NCBI GenBank assembly: GCA_964036045.1
Contig: OZ038401.1
Span: 31,897,397 to 31,961,396, forward strand
Direction: 5' to 3'
Source: Eutreptiella sp. 'Long Island Sound 2002'
Taxonomy: Eukaryota > Euglenozoa > Euglenophyceae > Eutreptiales > Eutreptiaceae
DNA: 64,000 nucleotides
The translations under genes were made by a program, and so were the position numbers. Below the pieces are notes generated by a model, which had not been told where the DNA came from, made no database searches, and was given only the letters and a program-made list of their open reading frames with translations. Below, in pieces: positions 21,790 through 34,228 of this stretch (position 1 is its first letter; each line of letters opens with the position of its first letter).

Positions 21790-22480
21790 GCAGTTGCAGC
21801 CATTACAGTTCACACAACAGCTGTGGATGTGTGCCAATGTGTCGGGGACACATGGGCAGTGGTGCACAGTCCGAGACGTGATGCAATGAGTGAACAGTCC
21901 CCAGCACAGCTCTTGAGAGTGGTGAGTCTTACCATAGGCCATCACGCGCACTGCAGCTCCTGGGGATCCTGGGGGCGAGGGGGGGATAAGTCCCTCCTTC
22001 TTGGGTGTCCAGGGTCTAAGACTTCCTTCTGTTGGTGGCTGTTTGCACTTGAAGGCCAAGCGGACGACTTGAGAGTCCTCAGCTGATCATAGCACAGGCC
22101 CGTGGTGCCCTGTCCAGTCCACACCTGATGCACCAGCTGTTGGGCAGCAACTGCCTGTACATGGATTGTCGAGAGTTTTGCGTCTGAATCCTGTTGAGAT
22201 CGTAACTCAGCAATGGTAGTAGCACTTGAGGGGCAGGCCCGGCGACACTTTGGTCATGTGACAGATACGACGCAGGCGGGTGAAGTGTGGGGAATTACTG
22301 TGTACTGTCCATGAGGGAAGCTGAGTCGTAATCCGTACACTGACCCCTATCCCACTATTTTGGGCTTCTCAAACTGGCGGAGAGGGGGCTTATGCCGCTA
22401 TTCGGGTAGAAACCACCGTCATAGGCCTCCAAATTCGGCAGATGGCTTGTGGTGTGGATTGGCAAAGGCTAAATTGCTTA
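21790..22480. other. Unique spacer between palindrome and gene array
   Basis: No supported gene. It holds short overlapping ORFs and a G run near 21977. The array begins abruptly at about 22490. Confidence 0.4.
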
Positions 22481-22974
22481 TTTTTCTTCTTCCTGCGCCT
22501 TCTTAAACGCCGCCTCGAACTCGGGCCAAGTGATCTTGCCCACGCCAGAGCCCATGTCCCCTTTGTCCGTGTCGAACAGCACCATCACACGGCCCATAGC
22601 CCTGGCTCCACTCAGACCCACACCGTTGGTGTCCTTGTGCCCCAGCAGCTCCTCGATTTCAGAGTCTGCCTTCAGCTTTGCATTCAGCTCCGTACGGTCC
22701 ACGACACCGTCTGGGCCTGCCATTTGGTCAAATAACTGCCGCACGCGGGACTTGGCCTTTGTTTGCACCTGCCAATCAGGAAGATAATGGCGGGGCTGGG
22801 GCTGGTTTCTGCGCCCCTCTCACTCACCCACTTGGTCAACGCCCAAAACTGGGGGATGTAGAGGAATGGTATCGAAAGCCCCATCAGGCATGCCGTCCGT
22901 GCAACAGGAGGTGATACCTTGCTGAATGCCAGGTGAACAAACACACTGATCAAGAAATGCCAACTCCAAGACAT
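22478..22974 (-). CDS. Array gene copy 1: small membrane protein with EF-hand pair (array-edge copy)
   Basis: Exon 1 (22828-22974, 49 codons) starts at ATG with an in-frame TAG just upstream. It has two hydrophobic stretches (WHFLISVFVHLAFS; ACLMGLSIPFLYIPQFWAL) and ends TKW at TGG|GTGAGTGAG. The intron is 59 bp, ending GATTGGCAG. Exon 2 (22478-22768) has an EF-hand pair. The first loop is degenerate (around GPDGVVDRTEL). In the second, DTDKGDMGSGVGKITWPEF, a DxD start and the E of the -x-E-F end are kept, with about six extra residues. Predicted role: a membrane-tethered Ca2+-binding or former Ca2+-binding protein. This is the 3'-most copy. Its tail ends AQEEEK-stop, unlike all others, because the array edge falls here. 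True 5' exons further upstream cannot be excluded. Confidence 0.7.
22769..22827 (-). other. 59-bp intron of array gene (copy 1)
   Basis: GTGAGTGAG donor and TTGGCAG acceptor, phase 0 on both sides. The same intron is present in all 15 copies, 59 bp upstream of each EF-hand exon. Confidence 0.8.
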
Positions 22975-23219
22975 GCAACAGCAGCTTAATCGCTACAAAT
23001 ATTCAAGCACCAGAACTGACGGTGAAACACACGCATCACAAACACATACACACACTTCGTGAGGGAAACAATGAACCAACGACCGACTAACCCAGTGTGG
23101 ACGGCGCGTGGCACAGCAGGGTACAAGTCACAGGCACAGGTCTCCGAACACCTCGTCAGGCCATTGAAAACAAAGACATGTTTGAGGCTAGGCGCCTTTC
23201 GAAAAAAATAGACACTCAG

Positions 23220-23270
23220 AAAGAAACACACGCACACGGACACACCCAAACACACGCGTACACACAGACA

Positions 23271-23301
<31 letters not shown>

Positions 23302-23345
23302 GCGCCCGCACACACACACGTACACACAGACACACACACAGTTTG
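23220..23345. repeat. (CA)n/(CACG)n microsatellite inside array unit
   Basis: Block of CACA and GCAC repeats present in every unit, with length and phase differing between copies. A second CA run lies near 23968-23992. Homologous blocks follow each array gene about 450 and 1200 bp upstream of its ATG. Confidence 0.9.
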
Positions 23346-24929
23346 TTTGGGAACCAAACGAATGACCACTGTTGCTTACTGGAAACCGGTCACGCCTCGA
23401 GCACTGCGGGTCGCATGGCACCAGAGACACCTCGTCACGCCACAGAGCAATCAAAACAAGACAATAGCACAAAGCATTGATTGTGTCATGATGTCATAAG
23501 GCGAGGCACCTTTCCGCAGTGGTACGACAGACAGGGGTACAAGTACTATGCATATCATCATAGGGTTGGGTCACGAGCATGTGCAATAAGCACCCTGTAT
23601 CGCACCTCTGACCTGGGAGGGGAGGAGAATGGGCCTGAACATCGCAGCAGTTGTTTCATACCCGCATGAGAGGACCCTGTTGTTATTGATCTACGCGCAA
23701 ATGTGAATGCATGGGGACGTCAGGACGGGAGACCAGAGACCAGTGTAAACGCTGGCTCACACACACACAGAGGCAGAGCAGGCGTGGCACCTTGATGCAA
23801 ATTGCGGCTATAGAATTGGAGAGCCGCAAAATCCGCGCACCAGGCGCCTGAGGTACCGTCTGGGCGGAGGTGCACGGGGAAGAATCCAACTACTGTACTG
23901 GTCCCCTCTCCAAAATGCACACACAACACACACAATTGAAGCGAGACGAACAGGTGTGACAACCACAAATCACACACACACACACACACACAGGTACCAC
24001 AGGTGTCACAGAAGAATCCATCAGCCATTCAAGAACAGGTCCTTGTGACCTCAAATTTTCAGGGAGGCGGTGTACCGCATCCTTTGTTGGGAGGACATGG
24101 CAGCGAGGTCGAGCTGGGCGCTCCTTCTACTCAGTGTGCTGCCTGAATCCACAGGCCGACACCCGTGCGCTTAGGCAAAGATACTGCAAAATGTTATACA
24201 ATTCTCGGGGGCCTCTGCAAACAAAAAGTGCATACAAAGGCTAGCGCCTTCTTAAGTCACAGTTAAGTAGCAGAGGTGCAGTTCAGCTTGCTGATTGCAG
24301 GCGGAAGCCCAGTTCCAAACCCCTGGTCCTGGGTCAGCCCATGAAAAGAACCACCTCCTATGAGCGAGTGAAACTGAGAGAACTAGCGATGGCATGTGCG
24401 CTGCATGGCCCCGTCGCTGCAGCAACCGCCTACGAATCGCACCATAGTGCGAAGGATGGTAAGATAATGTTGAGTGTACCCCGCGAAGCACTTACAAACG
24501 GACAAACAGGTGATGTGCGCACCAACTCTGCCACCAAGCCGGGTAGGGGTACCGCGAGGAAGGTTGAATTGAGAACACTTGGTGTTTTTTGTTTTCCCGT
24601 CAATGAGACTGCGGAGACAAGGAAAGGGATGTTGTGACCCACTTCGGTGTGTATCCCAGAAGATAAAGAAACAATGAGCAAATGCGGGTGCAATCGGGAT
24701 TGCTTGTGCGGGCAACTTGTGAGGGAAAATAACGCCACCAGCAAGCGAAATACCACGCCGCGAGCGTTGAAGAACGGAAATGAACTGAAACAACACCCTA
24801 TTACCCAAAAATTGCAACTGCTGCCCAACAATAATCATCTGCAGCAGGACTCTGATGCATGCACTTGCATGCGCAAACAGAAACCCTTGCGAAACTGAAC
24901 GCCACGTGAACGAATGCATAGACCAAGAA

Positions 24930-25657
24930 CTACACACCCCAAGCGACGCAACAAAGTCCCATCTGTATAATGATCCGTGTACCACGACTTACAGAAACCG
25001 TCTGGCGGGAGAGACGATCGAACAGATAGCGACCATACGTGATGCGAACACCTGCCATGTCACATGTCGGCAGGTGTGTGCCAGCATTTCGGTGTGGACC
25101 CGACCCGTGACACAGGCACAACCCACACGCATGTCCCAAGCCCCCAGGCACCTGTTGGTCCTCTTCTTCCTCTTTCTGCGCCTTCTTAAACGCCGCCTCG
25201 AACTCGGGCCAAGTGATCTTGCCCATGCCAGAGCCCATGTCCCCTTTGTCCGTGTCGAACAGCACCATCACACGGCCCATAGCCCTGGCTCCACTCAGAC
25301 CCACACCGTTGGTGTCCTTGTGCCCCAGCAGCTCCTCGATTTCGGAGTCTGCCTTCAGCTTTGCATTCAGCTCCGTACGGTCCACGACACCGTCTGGGCC
25401 TGCCATTTGGTCAAATAACTGCCGCACGCGGGACTTGGCCTTTGTTTGCACCTGCCAATCAGGAAGATAATGGCGGGGCTGGGGCTGGTTTCTGCGCCCC
25501 TCTCACTCACCCACTTGGTCAACGCCCAAAACTGGGGGATGTAGAGGAATGGTATCGAAAGCCCCATCAGGCATGCCGTCCGTGCAACAGGAGGTGATAC
25601 CTTGCTGAATGCCAGGTGAACAAACACACTGATCAAGAAATGCCAACTCCAAGACAT
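24930..25657 (-). CDS. Array gene copy 2 (EF-hand membrane protein)
   Basis: Exon 1 is 25511-25657; exon 2 starts at 25451. It differs from copy 1 by GMGK for GVGK and by the tail KKAQKEEEEDQQ, which stays open for another 78 codons to 24930. Either the protein has this long C-terminus, or splicing occurs at DQQ|GTGCCT or further on at TTTCT|GTAAGT. I cannot decide. Confidence 0.65.
25049..25076. repeat. Conserved hairpin CACCTGCC-12-GGCAGGTG in each unit
   Basis: A perfect 8-bp stem around ATGTCACATGTC lies just 3' of the EF-hand exon and recurs in units 2-15. It could be part of the coding tail, or a 3' processing or secondary-structure signal. Confidence 0.5.
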
Positions 25658-25953
25658 GCAACAGCAGCTTAATCGCTACAAATATTCAAGCACCAGAACT
25701 GACGGTGAAACACACGCATCACAAACACATACACACACTTCGTGAGGGAAACAATGAACCAACGACCGACTAACCCAGTGTGGACGGCGCGTGGCACAGC
25801 AGGGTACAAGTCACAGGCACAGGTCTCCGAACACCTCGTCAGGCCATTGAAAACAAAGACATGTTTGAGGCTAGGCGCCTTTCGAAAAAAATAGACACTC
25901 AGAAAGAAACACACGCACACGGACACACCCAAACACACGCGTACACACAGACA

Positions 25954-25984
<31 letters not shown>

Positions 25985-27612
25985 GCGCCCGCACACACAC
26001 ACGCACACACAGACGCACACACAGTTTGTTTGGGAACCAAACGAATGACCACTGTTGCTTACTGGAAACCGGTCACGCCTCGAGCACTGCGGGTCGCATG
26101 GCACCAGAGACACCTCGTCACGCCACAGAGCAATCAAAACAAGACAATAGCAAAAAGCATTGATTGTGTCCTGATGTCATAAGGCGAGGCACCTTTCCGC
26201 AGTGGTACGACAGACAGGGGTACGAGTACTATGCATATCATCATAGGGTTGGGTCACGAGCATGTGCAATAAGCACCCTGTATCGCACCTCTGACCTGGG
26301 AGGGGAGGAGAATGGGCCTGAACATCGCAGCAGTTCTTGCATACCCGCATGAGAGAACCCTGTTGTTATTGATCTACGCGCAAATGTGAATGCATGGGGA
26401 CGTCAGGACGGGAGACCAGAGACCAGTGTAAACGCTGGCTCACACACACACAGAGGCAGAGCAGGCGTGGCACCTTGATGCAAATTGCGGCTATAGAATT
26501 GGAGAGCCGCAAAATCCGCGCACCAGGCGCCTGAGGTACCGTCTGGGCGGAGGTGCAGGGGGACGAATCCAACTACTGTACTGGTCCCCTCTCCAAAATG
26601 CACACACAACACACACAATTGAAGCGAGACGAACAGGTGTGACAACCACAAAACACACACACACACACACACACAGGTACCACAGGTGTCACAGAAGAAT
26701 CCATCAGCCATTCAAGAACAGGTCCTTGTGACCTCAAATTTTCAGGGAGGCGGTGTACCGCATCCTTTGTTGGGAGGACATGGCAGCGAGGTCGAGCTGG
26801 GCGCTCCTTCTACTCAGTGTGCTGCCTGAATCCACAGGCCGACACGCGTGCGCTTAGGCAAAGATACTGCAAAATGTTATACAATTCTCGGGGGCCTCTG
26901 CAAACAAAAAGTGCATACAAAGGCTAGCGCCTTCTTAAGTCACAGTTAAGTAGCAGAGGTGCAGTTCAGCTTGCTGATTGCAGGCGGAAGCCCAGTTCCA
27001 AACCCCTGGTCCTGGGTCAGCCCATGAAAAGAACCACCTCCTATGAGCGAGTGAAACTGAGAGAACTAGCGATGGCATGTGCGCTGCATGGCCCCGTCGC
27101 TGCAGCAACCGCCTACGAATCGCACCATAGTGCGAAGGATGGTAAGATAATGTTGAGTGTACCCCGCGAAGCACTTACAAACGGACAAACAGGTGATGTG
27201 CGCACCAACTCTGCCACCAAGCCGGGTAGGGGTACCGCGAGGAAGGTTGAATTGAGAACACTTGGTGTTTTTTGTTTTCCCGTCAATGAGACTGCGGAGA
27301 CAAGGAAAGGGATGTTGTGATCCACTTCGGTGTGTATCCCAGAAGATAAAGAAACAATGAGCAAATGCGGGTGCAATCGGGATTGCTTGTGCGGGCAACT
27401 TGTGAGGGAAAATAACGCCACCAGCAAGCGAAATACCACGCCGCGAGCGTTGAAGAACGGAAATGAACTGAAACAACACCCTATTACCCAAAAATTGCAA
27501 CTGCTGCCCAACAATAATCATCTGCAGCAGGACTCTGATGCATGCACTTGCATGCGCAAACAGAAACCCTTGCGAAACTGAACGCCACGTGAACGAATGC
27601 ATAGACCAAGAA

Positions 27613-28340
27613 CTACACACCCCAAGCGACGCAACAAAGCCCCATCTGTATAATGATCCGTGTACCACGACTTACAGAAACCGTCTGGCGGGAGAGACGA
27701 TCGAACAGATAGCGACCATACGTGATGCGAACACCTGCCATGTCACATGTCGGCAGGTGTGTGCCAGCATTTCGGTGTGGATCCGACCCGTGACACAGGC
27801 ACAACCCACACGCATGTCCCAAGCCCCCAGGCACCTGTTGGTCCTCTTCTTCCTCTTTCTGCGCCTTCTTAAACGCCGCCTCGAACTCGGGCCAAGTGAT
27901 CTTGCCCATGCCAGAGCCCATGTCCCCTTTGTCCGTGTCGAACAGCACCATCACACGGCCCATAGCCCTGGCTCCACTCAGACCCACACCGTTGGTGTCC
28001 TTGTGCCCCAGCAGCTCCTCGATTTCGGAGTCTGCCTTCAGCTTTGCATTCAGCTCCGTACGGTCCACGACACCGTCTGGGCCTGCCATTTGGTCAAATA
28101 ACTGCCGCACGCGGGACTTGGCCTTTGTTTGCACCTGCCAATCAGGAAGATAATGGCGGGGCTGGGGCTGGTTTCTGCGCCCCTCTCACTCACCCACTTG
28201 GTCAACGCCCAAAACTGGGGGATGTAGAGGAATGGTATCGAAAGCCCCATCAGGCATGCCGTCCGTGCAACAGGAGGTGATACCTTGCTGAATGCCAGGT
28301 GAACAAACACACTGATCAAGAAATGCCAACTCCAAGACAT
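27613..28340 (-). CDS. Array gene copy 3
   Basis: Exons 28194-28340 and from 28134. Same as copy 2 (GMGK, long open tail) except for one Gly-to-Asp change in the tail (HGSD). Confidence 0.65.
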
Positions 28341-28631
28341 GCAACAGCAGCTTAATCGCTACAAATATTCAAGCACCAGAACTGACGGTGAAACACACGC
28401 ATCACAAACACACACACACACACTTCGTGAGGGAAACAATGAACCAACGACCGACTAACCCAGTGTGGACGGCGCGTGGCACAGCAGGGTACAAGTCACA
28501 GGCACAAGTCTCCGAACACCTCGTCACGCCATTGAAAACAAAGACATGTTTGAGGCTAGGCGCCTTTCGAAAAAAATAGACACTCAGAAAGAAACACACG
28601 CACACGGACACACCCAAACACACGCATACGC

Positions 28632-29170
28632 ACACACGTTGGGAACCGCGAGACAAGAACGAAGCAAGAAAAGCGGTTGAAAGAAAACTCCTCGGGAACA
28701 GCAGAGCTGTCCTAGACGTCTTTCGGTCTGTTGGTAGAGAGTGAGCAAATGCAGTTGTGGACAGTGGACCTCACCATTTCCCGCGTTCAGTTCTGCACCG
28801 CGCAACAGACCATAAAAACCGCCCGCGGAGGAGCTCGTGCACTGCCGTTGCCGTAGCCTAGATTTATCGTGTGCTGGGTGCCACCACCCCGCCACACACA
28901 CACAGGGAAACATTCAGGGCAGGGAAAGCAGGGGGGATGGATGGTGAGCCGGAGTTTGCGCAGCGTGGTGCAGCGGCCGTGCAGCCGGATGCCGCCCTGA
29001 AGACCCGAGTTCGAGTCCTCTTCCGCAGGCAAGCGGAAGAGGAATACGAGGAGGAGATGCGCAACCCGGCGGACGCCAGTAGCAGTGACGGGGCGCGCTG
29101 CTGCAGGTGTGCCGTGCCTGGTGCTTCGTTTTTTCGTACTCCCCAGCCATACAAACACCGAGACGCGCAC
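28632..29170. mobile_element. ~0.53-kb insertion with tRNA-like (SINE-like) segment in array unit 3
   Basis: The insert replaces DNA within the CA/CACG microsatellite of this unit only and accounts for its 3215-bp length. At about 28951-29026 are A-box-like (TGGTGCAGCGG) and B-box-like (GAGTTCGAGTCC) motifs at tRNA spacing. The stems are degenerate, so this is a tRNA-derived element or pseudo-tRNA, not a functional tRNA. A perfect hairpin, CCTCTTCCGC-6-GCGGAAGAGG, follows at 29018-29043. Confidence 0.5.
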
Positions 29171-30827
29171 ACACACGCACGCACGCACGCACGCACGCAA
29201 GCGCCCGCACACACACACGTACACACAGACACACACACAGTTTGTTTGGGAACCAAACGAATGACCACTGTTGCTTACTGGAAACCGGTCACGCCTCGAG
29301 CACTGCGGGTCGCATGGCACCAGAGACACCTCGTCACGCCACAGAGCAATCAAAACAAGACAATAGCAAAAAGCATTGATTGTGTCCTGATGTCATAAGG
29401 CGAGGCACCTTTCCGCAGTGGTACGACAGACAGGGGTACGAGTACTATGCATATCATCATAGGGTTGGGTCACGAGCATGTGCAATAAGCACCCTGTATC
29501 GCACCTCTGACCTGGGAGGGGAGGAGAATGGGCCTGAACATCGCAGCAGTTCTTGCATACCCGCATGAGAGAACCCTGTTGTTATTGATCTACGCGCAAA
29601 TGTGAATGCATGGGGACGTCAGGACGGGAGACCAGAGACCAGTGTAAACGCTGGCTCACACACACACAGAGGCGGAGCAGGCGTGGCACCTTGATGCAAA
29701 TTGCGGCTATAGAATTGGAGAGCCGCAAAATCCGCGCACCAGGCGCCTGAGGTACCGTCTGGGCGGAGGTGCAGGGGAAGAATCCAACTACTGTACTGGT
29801 CCCCTCTCCAAAATGCACACACAACACACACAATTGAAGCGAGACGAACAGGTGTGACAACCACAAAACACACACACACACACACACACAGGTACCACAG
29901 GTGTCACAGAAGAATCCATCAGCCATTCAAGAACAGGTCCTTGTGACCTCAAATTTTCAGGGAGGCGGTGTACCGCATCCTTTGTTGGGAGGACATGGCA
30001 GCGAGGTCGAGCTGGGCGCTCCTTCTACTCAGTGTGCTGCCTGAATCCACAGGCCGACACGCGTGCGCTTAGGCAAAGATACTGCAAAATGTTATACAAT
30101 TCTCGGGGGCCTCTGCAAACAAAAAGTGCATACAAAGGCTAGCGCCTTCTTAAGTCACAGTTAAGTAGCAGAGGTGCAGTTCAGCTTGCTGATTGCAGGC
30201 GGAAGCCCAGTTCCAAACCCCTGGTCCTGGGTCAGCCCATGAAAAGAACCACCTCCTATGAGCGAGTGAAACTGAGGGAACTAGCGATGGCATGTGCGCT
30301 GCATGGCCCCGTCGCTGCAGCAACCGCCTACGAATCGCACCATAGTGCGAAGGATGGTAAGATAATGTTGAGTGTACCCCGCGAAGCACTTACAAACGGA
30401 CAAACAGGTGATGTGCGCACCAACTCTGCCACCAAGCCGGGTAGGGGTACCGCGAGGAAGGTTGAATTGAGAACACTTGGTGTTTTTTGTTTTCCCGTCA
30501 ATGAGACTGCGGAGACAAGGAAAGGGATGTTGTGATCCACTTCGGTGTGTATCCCAGAAGATAAAGAAACAATGAGCAAATGCGGGTGCAATCGGGATTG
30601 CCTGTGCGGGCAACTTGTGAGGGAAAATAACGCCACCAGCAAGCGAAATACCACGCCGCGAGCGTTGAAGAACGGAAATGAACTGAAACAACACCCTATT
30701 ACCCAAAAATTGCAACTGCTGCCCAACAATAATCATCTGCAGCAGGACTCTGATGCATGCACTTGCATGCGCAAACAGAAACCCTTGCGACACTGAACGC
30801 CACGTGAACGAATGCATAGACCAAGAA

Positions 30828-31555
30828 CTACACACCCCAAGCGACGCAACAAAGCCCCATCTGTATAATGATCCGTGTACCACGACTTACAGAAACCGTC
30901 TGGCGGGAGAGACGATCGAACAGATAGCGACCATACGTGATGCGAACACCTGCCATGTCACATGTCGGCAGGTGTGTGCCAGCATTTCGGTGTGGACCCG
31001 ACCCGTGACACAGGCACAACCCACACGCATGTCCCAAGCCCCCAGGCACCTGTTGGTCCTCTTCTTCCTCTTTCTGCGCCTTCTTAAACGCCGCCTCGAA
31101 CTCGGGCCAAGTGATCTTGCCCATGCCAGAGCCCATGTCCCCTTTGTCCGTGTCGAACAGCACCATCACACGGCCCATAGCCCTGGCTCCACTCAGACCC
31201 ACACCGTTGGTGTCCTTGTGCCCCAGCAGCTCCTCGATTTCAGAGTCTGCCTTCAGCTTTGCATTCAGCTCCGTACGGTCCACGACACCGTCTGGGCCTG
31301 CCATTTGGTCAAATATCTGCCGCACGCGGGACTTGGCCTTTGTTTGCACCTGCCAATCAGGAAGATAATGGCGGGGCTGGGGCTGGTTTCTGCGCCCCTC
31401 TCACTCACCCACTTGGTCAACGCCCAAAACTGGGGGATGTAGAGGAATGGTATTGAAAGCCCCATCAGGCATGCCGTCCGAGCAACAGGAGGTGATACCT
31501 TGCTGAATGCCAGGTGAACAAACACACTGATCAAGAAATGCCAACTCCAAGACAT
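30828..31555 (-). CDS. Array gene copy 4
   Basis: Exons 31409-31555 and from 31349. Leu-to-Ile at RQ(L/I)FDQ, GMGK, and a silent GCA/GCT alanine change in exon 1. Long open tail as in copies 2 and 3. Confidence 0.65.
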
Positions 31556-33572
31556 GCAACAGCAGCTTAATCGCTACAAATATTCAAGCACCAGAACTGA
31601 CGGTGAAACACACGCATCACAAACACATACACACACTTCGTGAGGGAAACAATGAACCAACGACCGACTAACCCAGTGTGGACGGCGCGTGGCACAGCAG
31701 GGTACAAGTCACAGGCACAAGTCTCCGAACACCTCGTCAGGCCATTGAAAACAAAGACATGTTTGAGGCTAGGCGCCTTTCGAAAAAAATAGACACTCAG
31801 AAAGAAACACACGCACACGGACACACCCAAACACAAACACACGCACACGCACACGCACACGCACGCACGCACGCACGCACGCAAGCGCCCGCACACACAC
31901 ACGCACACACAGACGCACACACACTTGTTTGGGAACCAAACGAATGACCACTGTTGCTTACTGGAAACCGGTCACGCCTCGAGCACTGCGGGTCGGATGG
32001 CACCAGAGACACCTCGTCACGCCACAGAGCAATCAAAACAAGACAATAGCAAAAAGCATTGATTGTGTCCTGATGTCATAAGGCGAGGCACCTTTCCGCA
32101 GTGGTACGACAGACAGGGGTACGAGTACTATGCATATCATCATAGGGTTGGGTCACGAGCATGTGCAATAAGCACCCTGTATCGCACCTCTGACCTGGGA
32201 GGGGAGGAGAATGGGCCTGAACATCGCAGCAGTTCTTGCATACCCGCATGAGAGAACCCTGTTGTTATTGCTCTACGCACAAATGTGAATGCATGGGGAC
32301 GTCAGGACGGGAGACCAGTGTAAACGCTGGCTCACACACACACAGAGGCGGAGCAGGCGTGGCACCTTGATGCAATTTGCGGCCATAGACTGGGAGAGCC
32401 GCAAAATCTGCGCACCAGGCGCCTGAGGTACCGTCTGGGCGGAGGTGCAGGGGAAGAATCCAACTACTGTACTGGTCCCCTCTCCAAAATGCACACACAA
32501 CACACACAATTGAAGCGAGACGAACAGGTGTGACAACCACAAAACACACACACACACACACACACACAGGTACCACAGGTGTCACAGAAGAATCCATCAG
32601 CCATTCAAGAACAGGTCCTTGTGACCTCAAATTTTCAGGGAGGCGGTGTACCGCATCCTTTGTTGGGAGGACATGGCAGCGAGGTCGAGCTGGGCGCTCC
32701 TTCTACTCAGTGTGCTGCCTGAATCCACAGGCGGACACCCGTGCGCTTAGGCAAAGATATTGCAAAATGTTATACAATTCTCGGGGGCCTCTGCAAACAA
32801 AAAGTGCATACAAAGGCTAGCGCCTTCTTAATTCACAGTAGCAGAGGTGCAGTTCAGCTTGCTGATTGCAGGCGGAAGCCCAGTTCCAAACCCCTGGTCC
32901 TGGGTCAGCCCATGAAAAGAACCACCTCCTATGAGCGAGTGAAACTGAGAGAACTAGCGATGGCATGTGCACTGCATGGCCCCGTCGCTGCAGCAACCGC
33001 CTACGAATCGCACCATAGTGCGAAGGATGGTAAGATAATGTTGAGTGTACCCCACGAAGCACTTACAAACGGACAAACAGGTGATGTGCGCACCAACTCT
33101 GCCACCAAGCCGGGTAGGGGTACCGCGAGGAAGGTTGAATTGAGAACACTTGGTGTTTTTTGTTTTCCCGTCAATGAGACTGCGGAGACAAGGAAAGGGA
33201 TGTTGTGACCCACTTCGGTGTGTATCCCAGAAGATAAAGAAACAATGAGCAAATGCGGGTGCAATCGGGATTGCTTGTGCGGGCAACTTGTGAGGGAAAA
33301 TAACGCCACCAGCAAGCGAAATACCACGCCGCGAGCGTTGAAGAACGGAAATGAACTGAAACAACACCCTATTACCCAAAAATTGCAACTGCTGCCCAAC
33401 AATAATCATCTGCAGCAGGACTCTGATGCATGCACTTGCATGCGCAAACAGAAACCCTTGCGACACTGAACGCCACGTGAACGAATGCATAGACCAAGAA
33501 CTACACACCCCAAGCGACGCAACAAAGTCCCATCTGTATAATGATCCGTGTACCATGACTTACAGAAACCGT

Positions 33573-34228
33573 CTACCGGGAGAGACGATCGAACAGATAG
33601 CGACCATATGTGATGCGAACACCTGCCATGTCACATGTCGGCAGGTGTGTGCCAGCATTTCGGTGTGGACCCGACCCGTGACACAGGCACAACCCACATG
33701 CATGTCCCAAGCCCTCGGGCACCTGTTGGTCCTCTTCTTCCTCTTTCTGCGCCTTCTTAAACGCCGCCTCGAACTCGGGCCAAGTGATCTTGCCCACGCC
33801 AGAGCCCATGTCCCCTTTGTCCGTGTCGAACAGCACCATCACACGGCCCATAGCCCTGGCTCCACTCAGACCCACACCGTTGGTGTCCTTGTGCCCCAGC
33901 AGCTCCTCGATTTCAGAGTCTGCCTTCAGCTTTGCATTCAGCTCCGTACGGTCCACGACACCGTCTGGGCCTGCCATTTGGTCAAATATCTGCCGCACGC
34001 GGGACTTGGCCTTTGTTTGCACCTGCCAATCAGGAAGATAATGGCGGGGCTGGGGCTGGTTTCTGCGCCCCTCTCACTCACCCACTTGGTCAACGCCCAA
34101 AACTGGGGGATGTAGAGGAATGGTATCGAAAGCCCCATCAGGCATGCCGTCCGTGCAACAGGAGGTGATACCTTGCTGAATGCCAGGTGAACAAACACAC
34201 TGATCAAGAAATGCCAACTCCAAGACAT
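33573..34228 (-). CDS. Array gene copy 5
   Basis: Exons 34082-34228 and 33573-34022. This is the first copy whose exon 2 closes at a TAG after LFDRLSR (149 codons). It has IFDQ, GVGK, and Glu in the tail (VPEG). Confidence 0.65.

Noticed and set aside
24341-24637. 98-codon plus-strand ORF starting MKRTTSYERV in array units
   Set aside because: Most later copies have TAA instead of TAT after MKRTTS, and other changes alter residues; no sign of constraint.
24383-24985. 200-codon minus-strand ORF repeated in most array units
   Set aside because: Differences between copies are mainly non-synonymous in this frame (e.g. Ala/Val, Gly/Asp, Gly/Arg, Arg/Cys) and some copies have altered starts, so it looks like non-coding DNA.
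24855-25418. Plus-strand ORFs (187-256 codons) across the EF-hand exon
   Set aside because: Antisense shadow of the EF-hand exon, and length changes with one-base differences near CATCTGC(A)GCAGG.
28951-29026. Functional tRNA gene
   Set aside because: A- and B-box-like motifs are present, but the T and acceptor stems do not pair, so only a tRNA-derived element was called.
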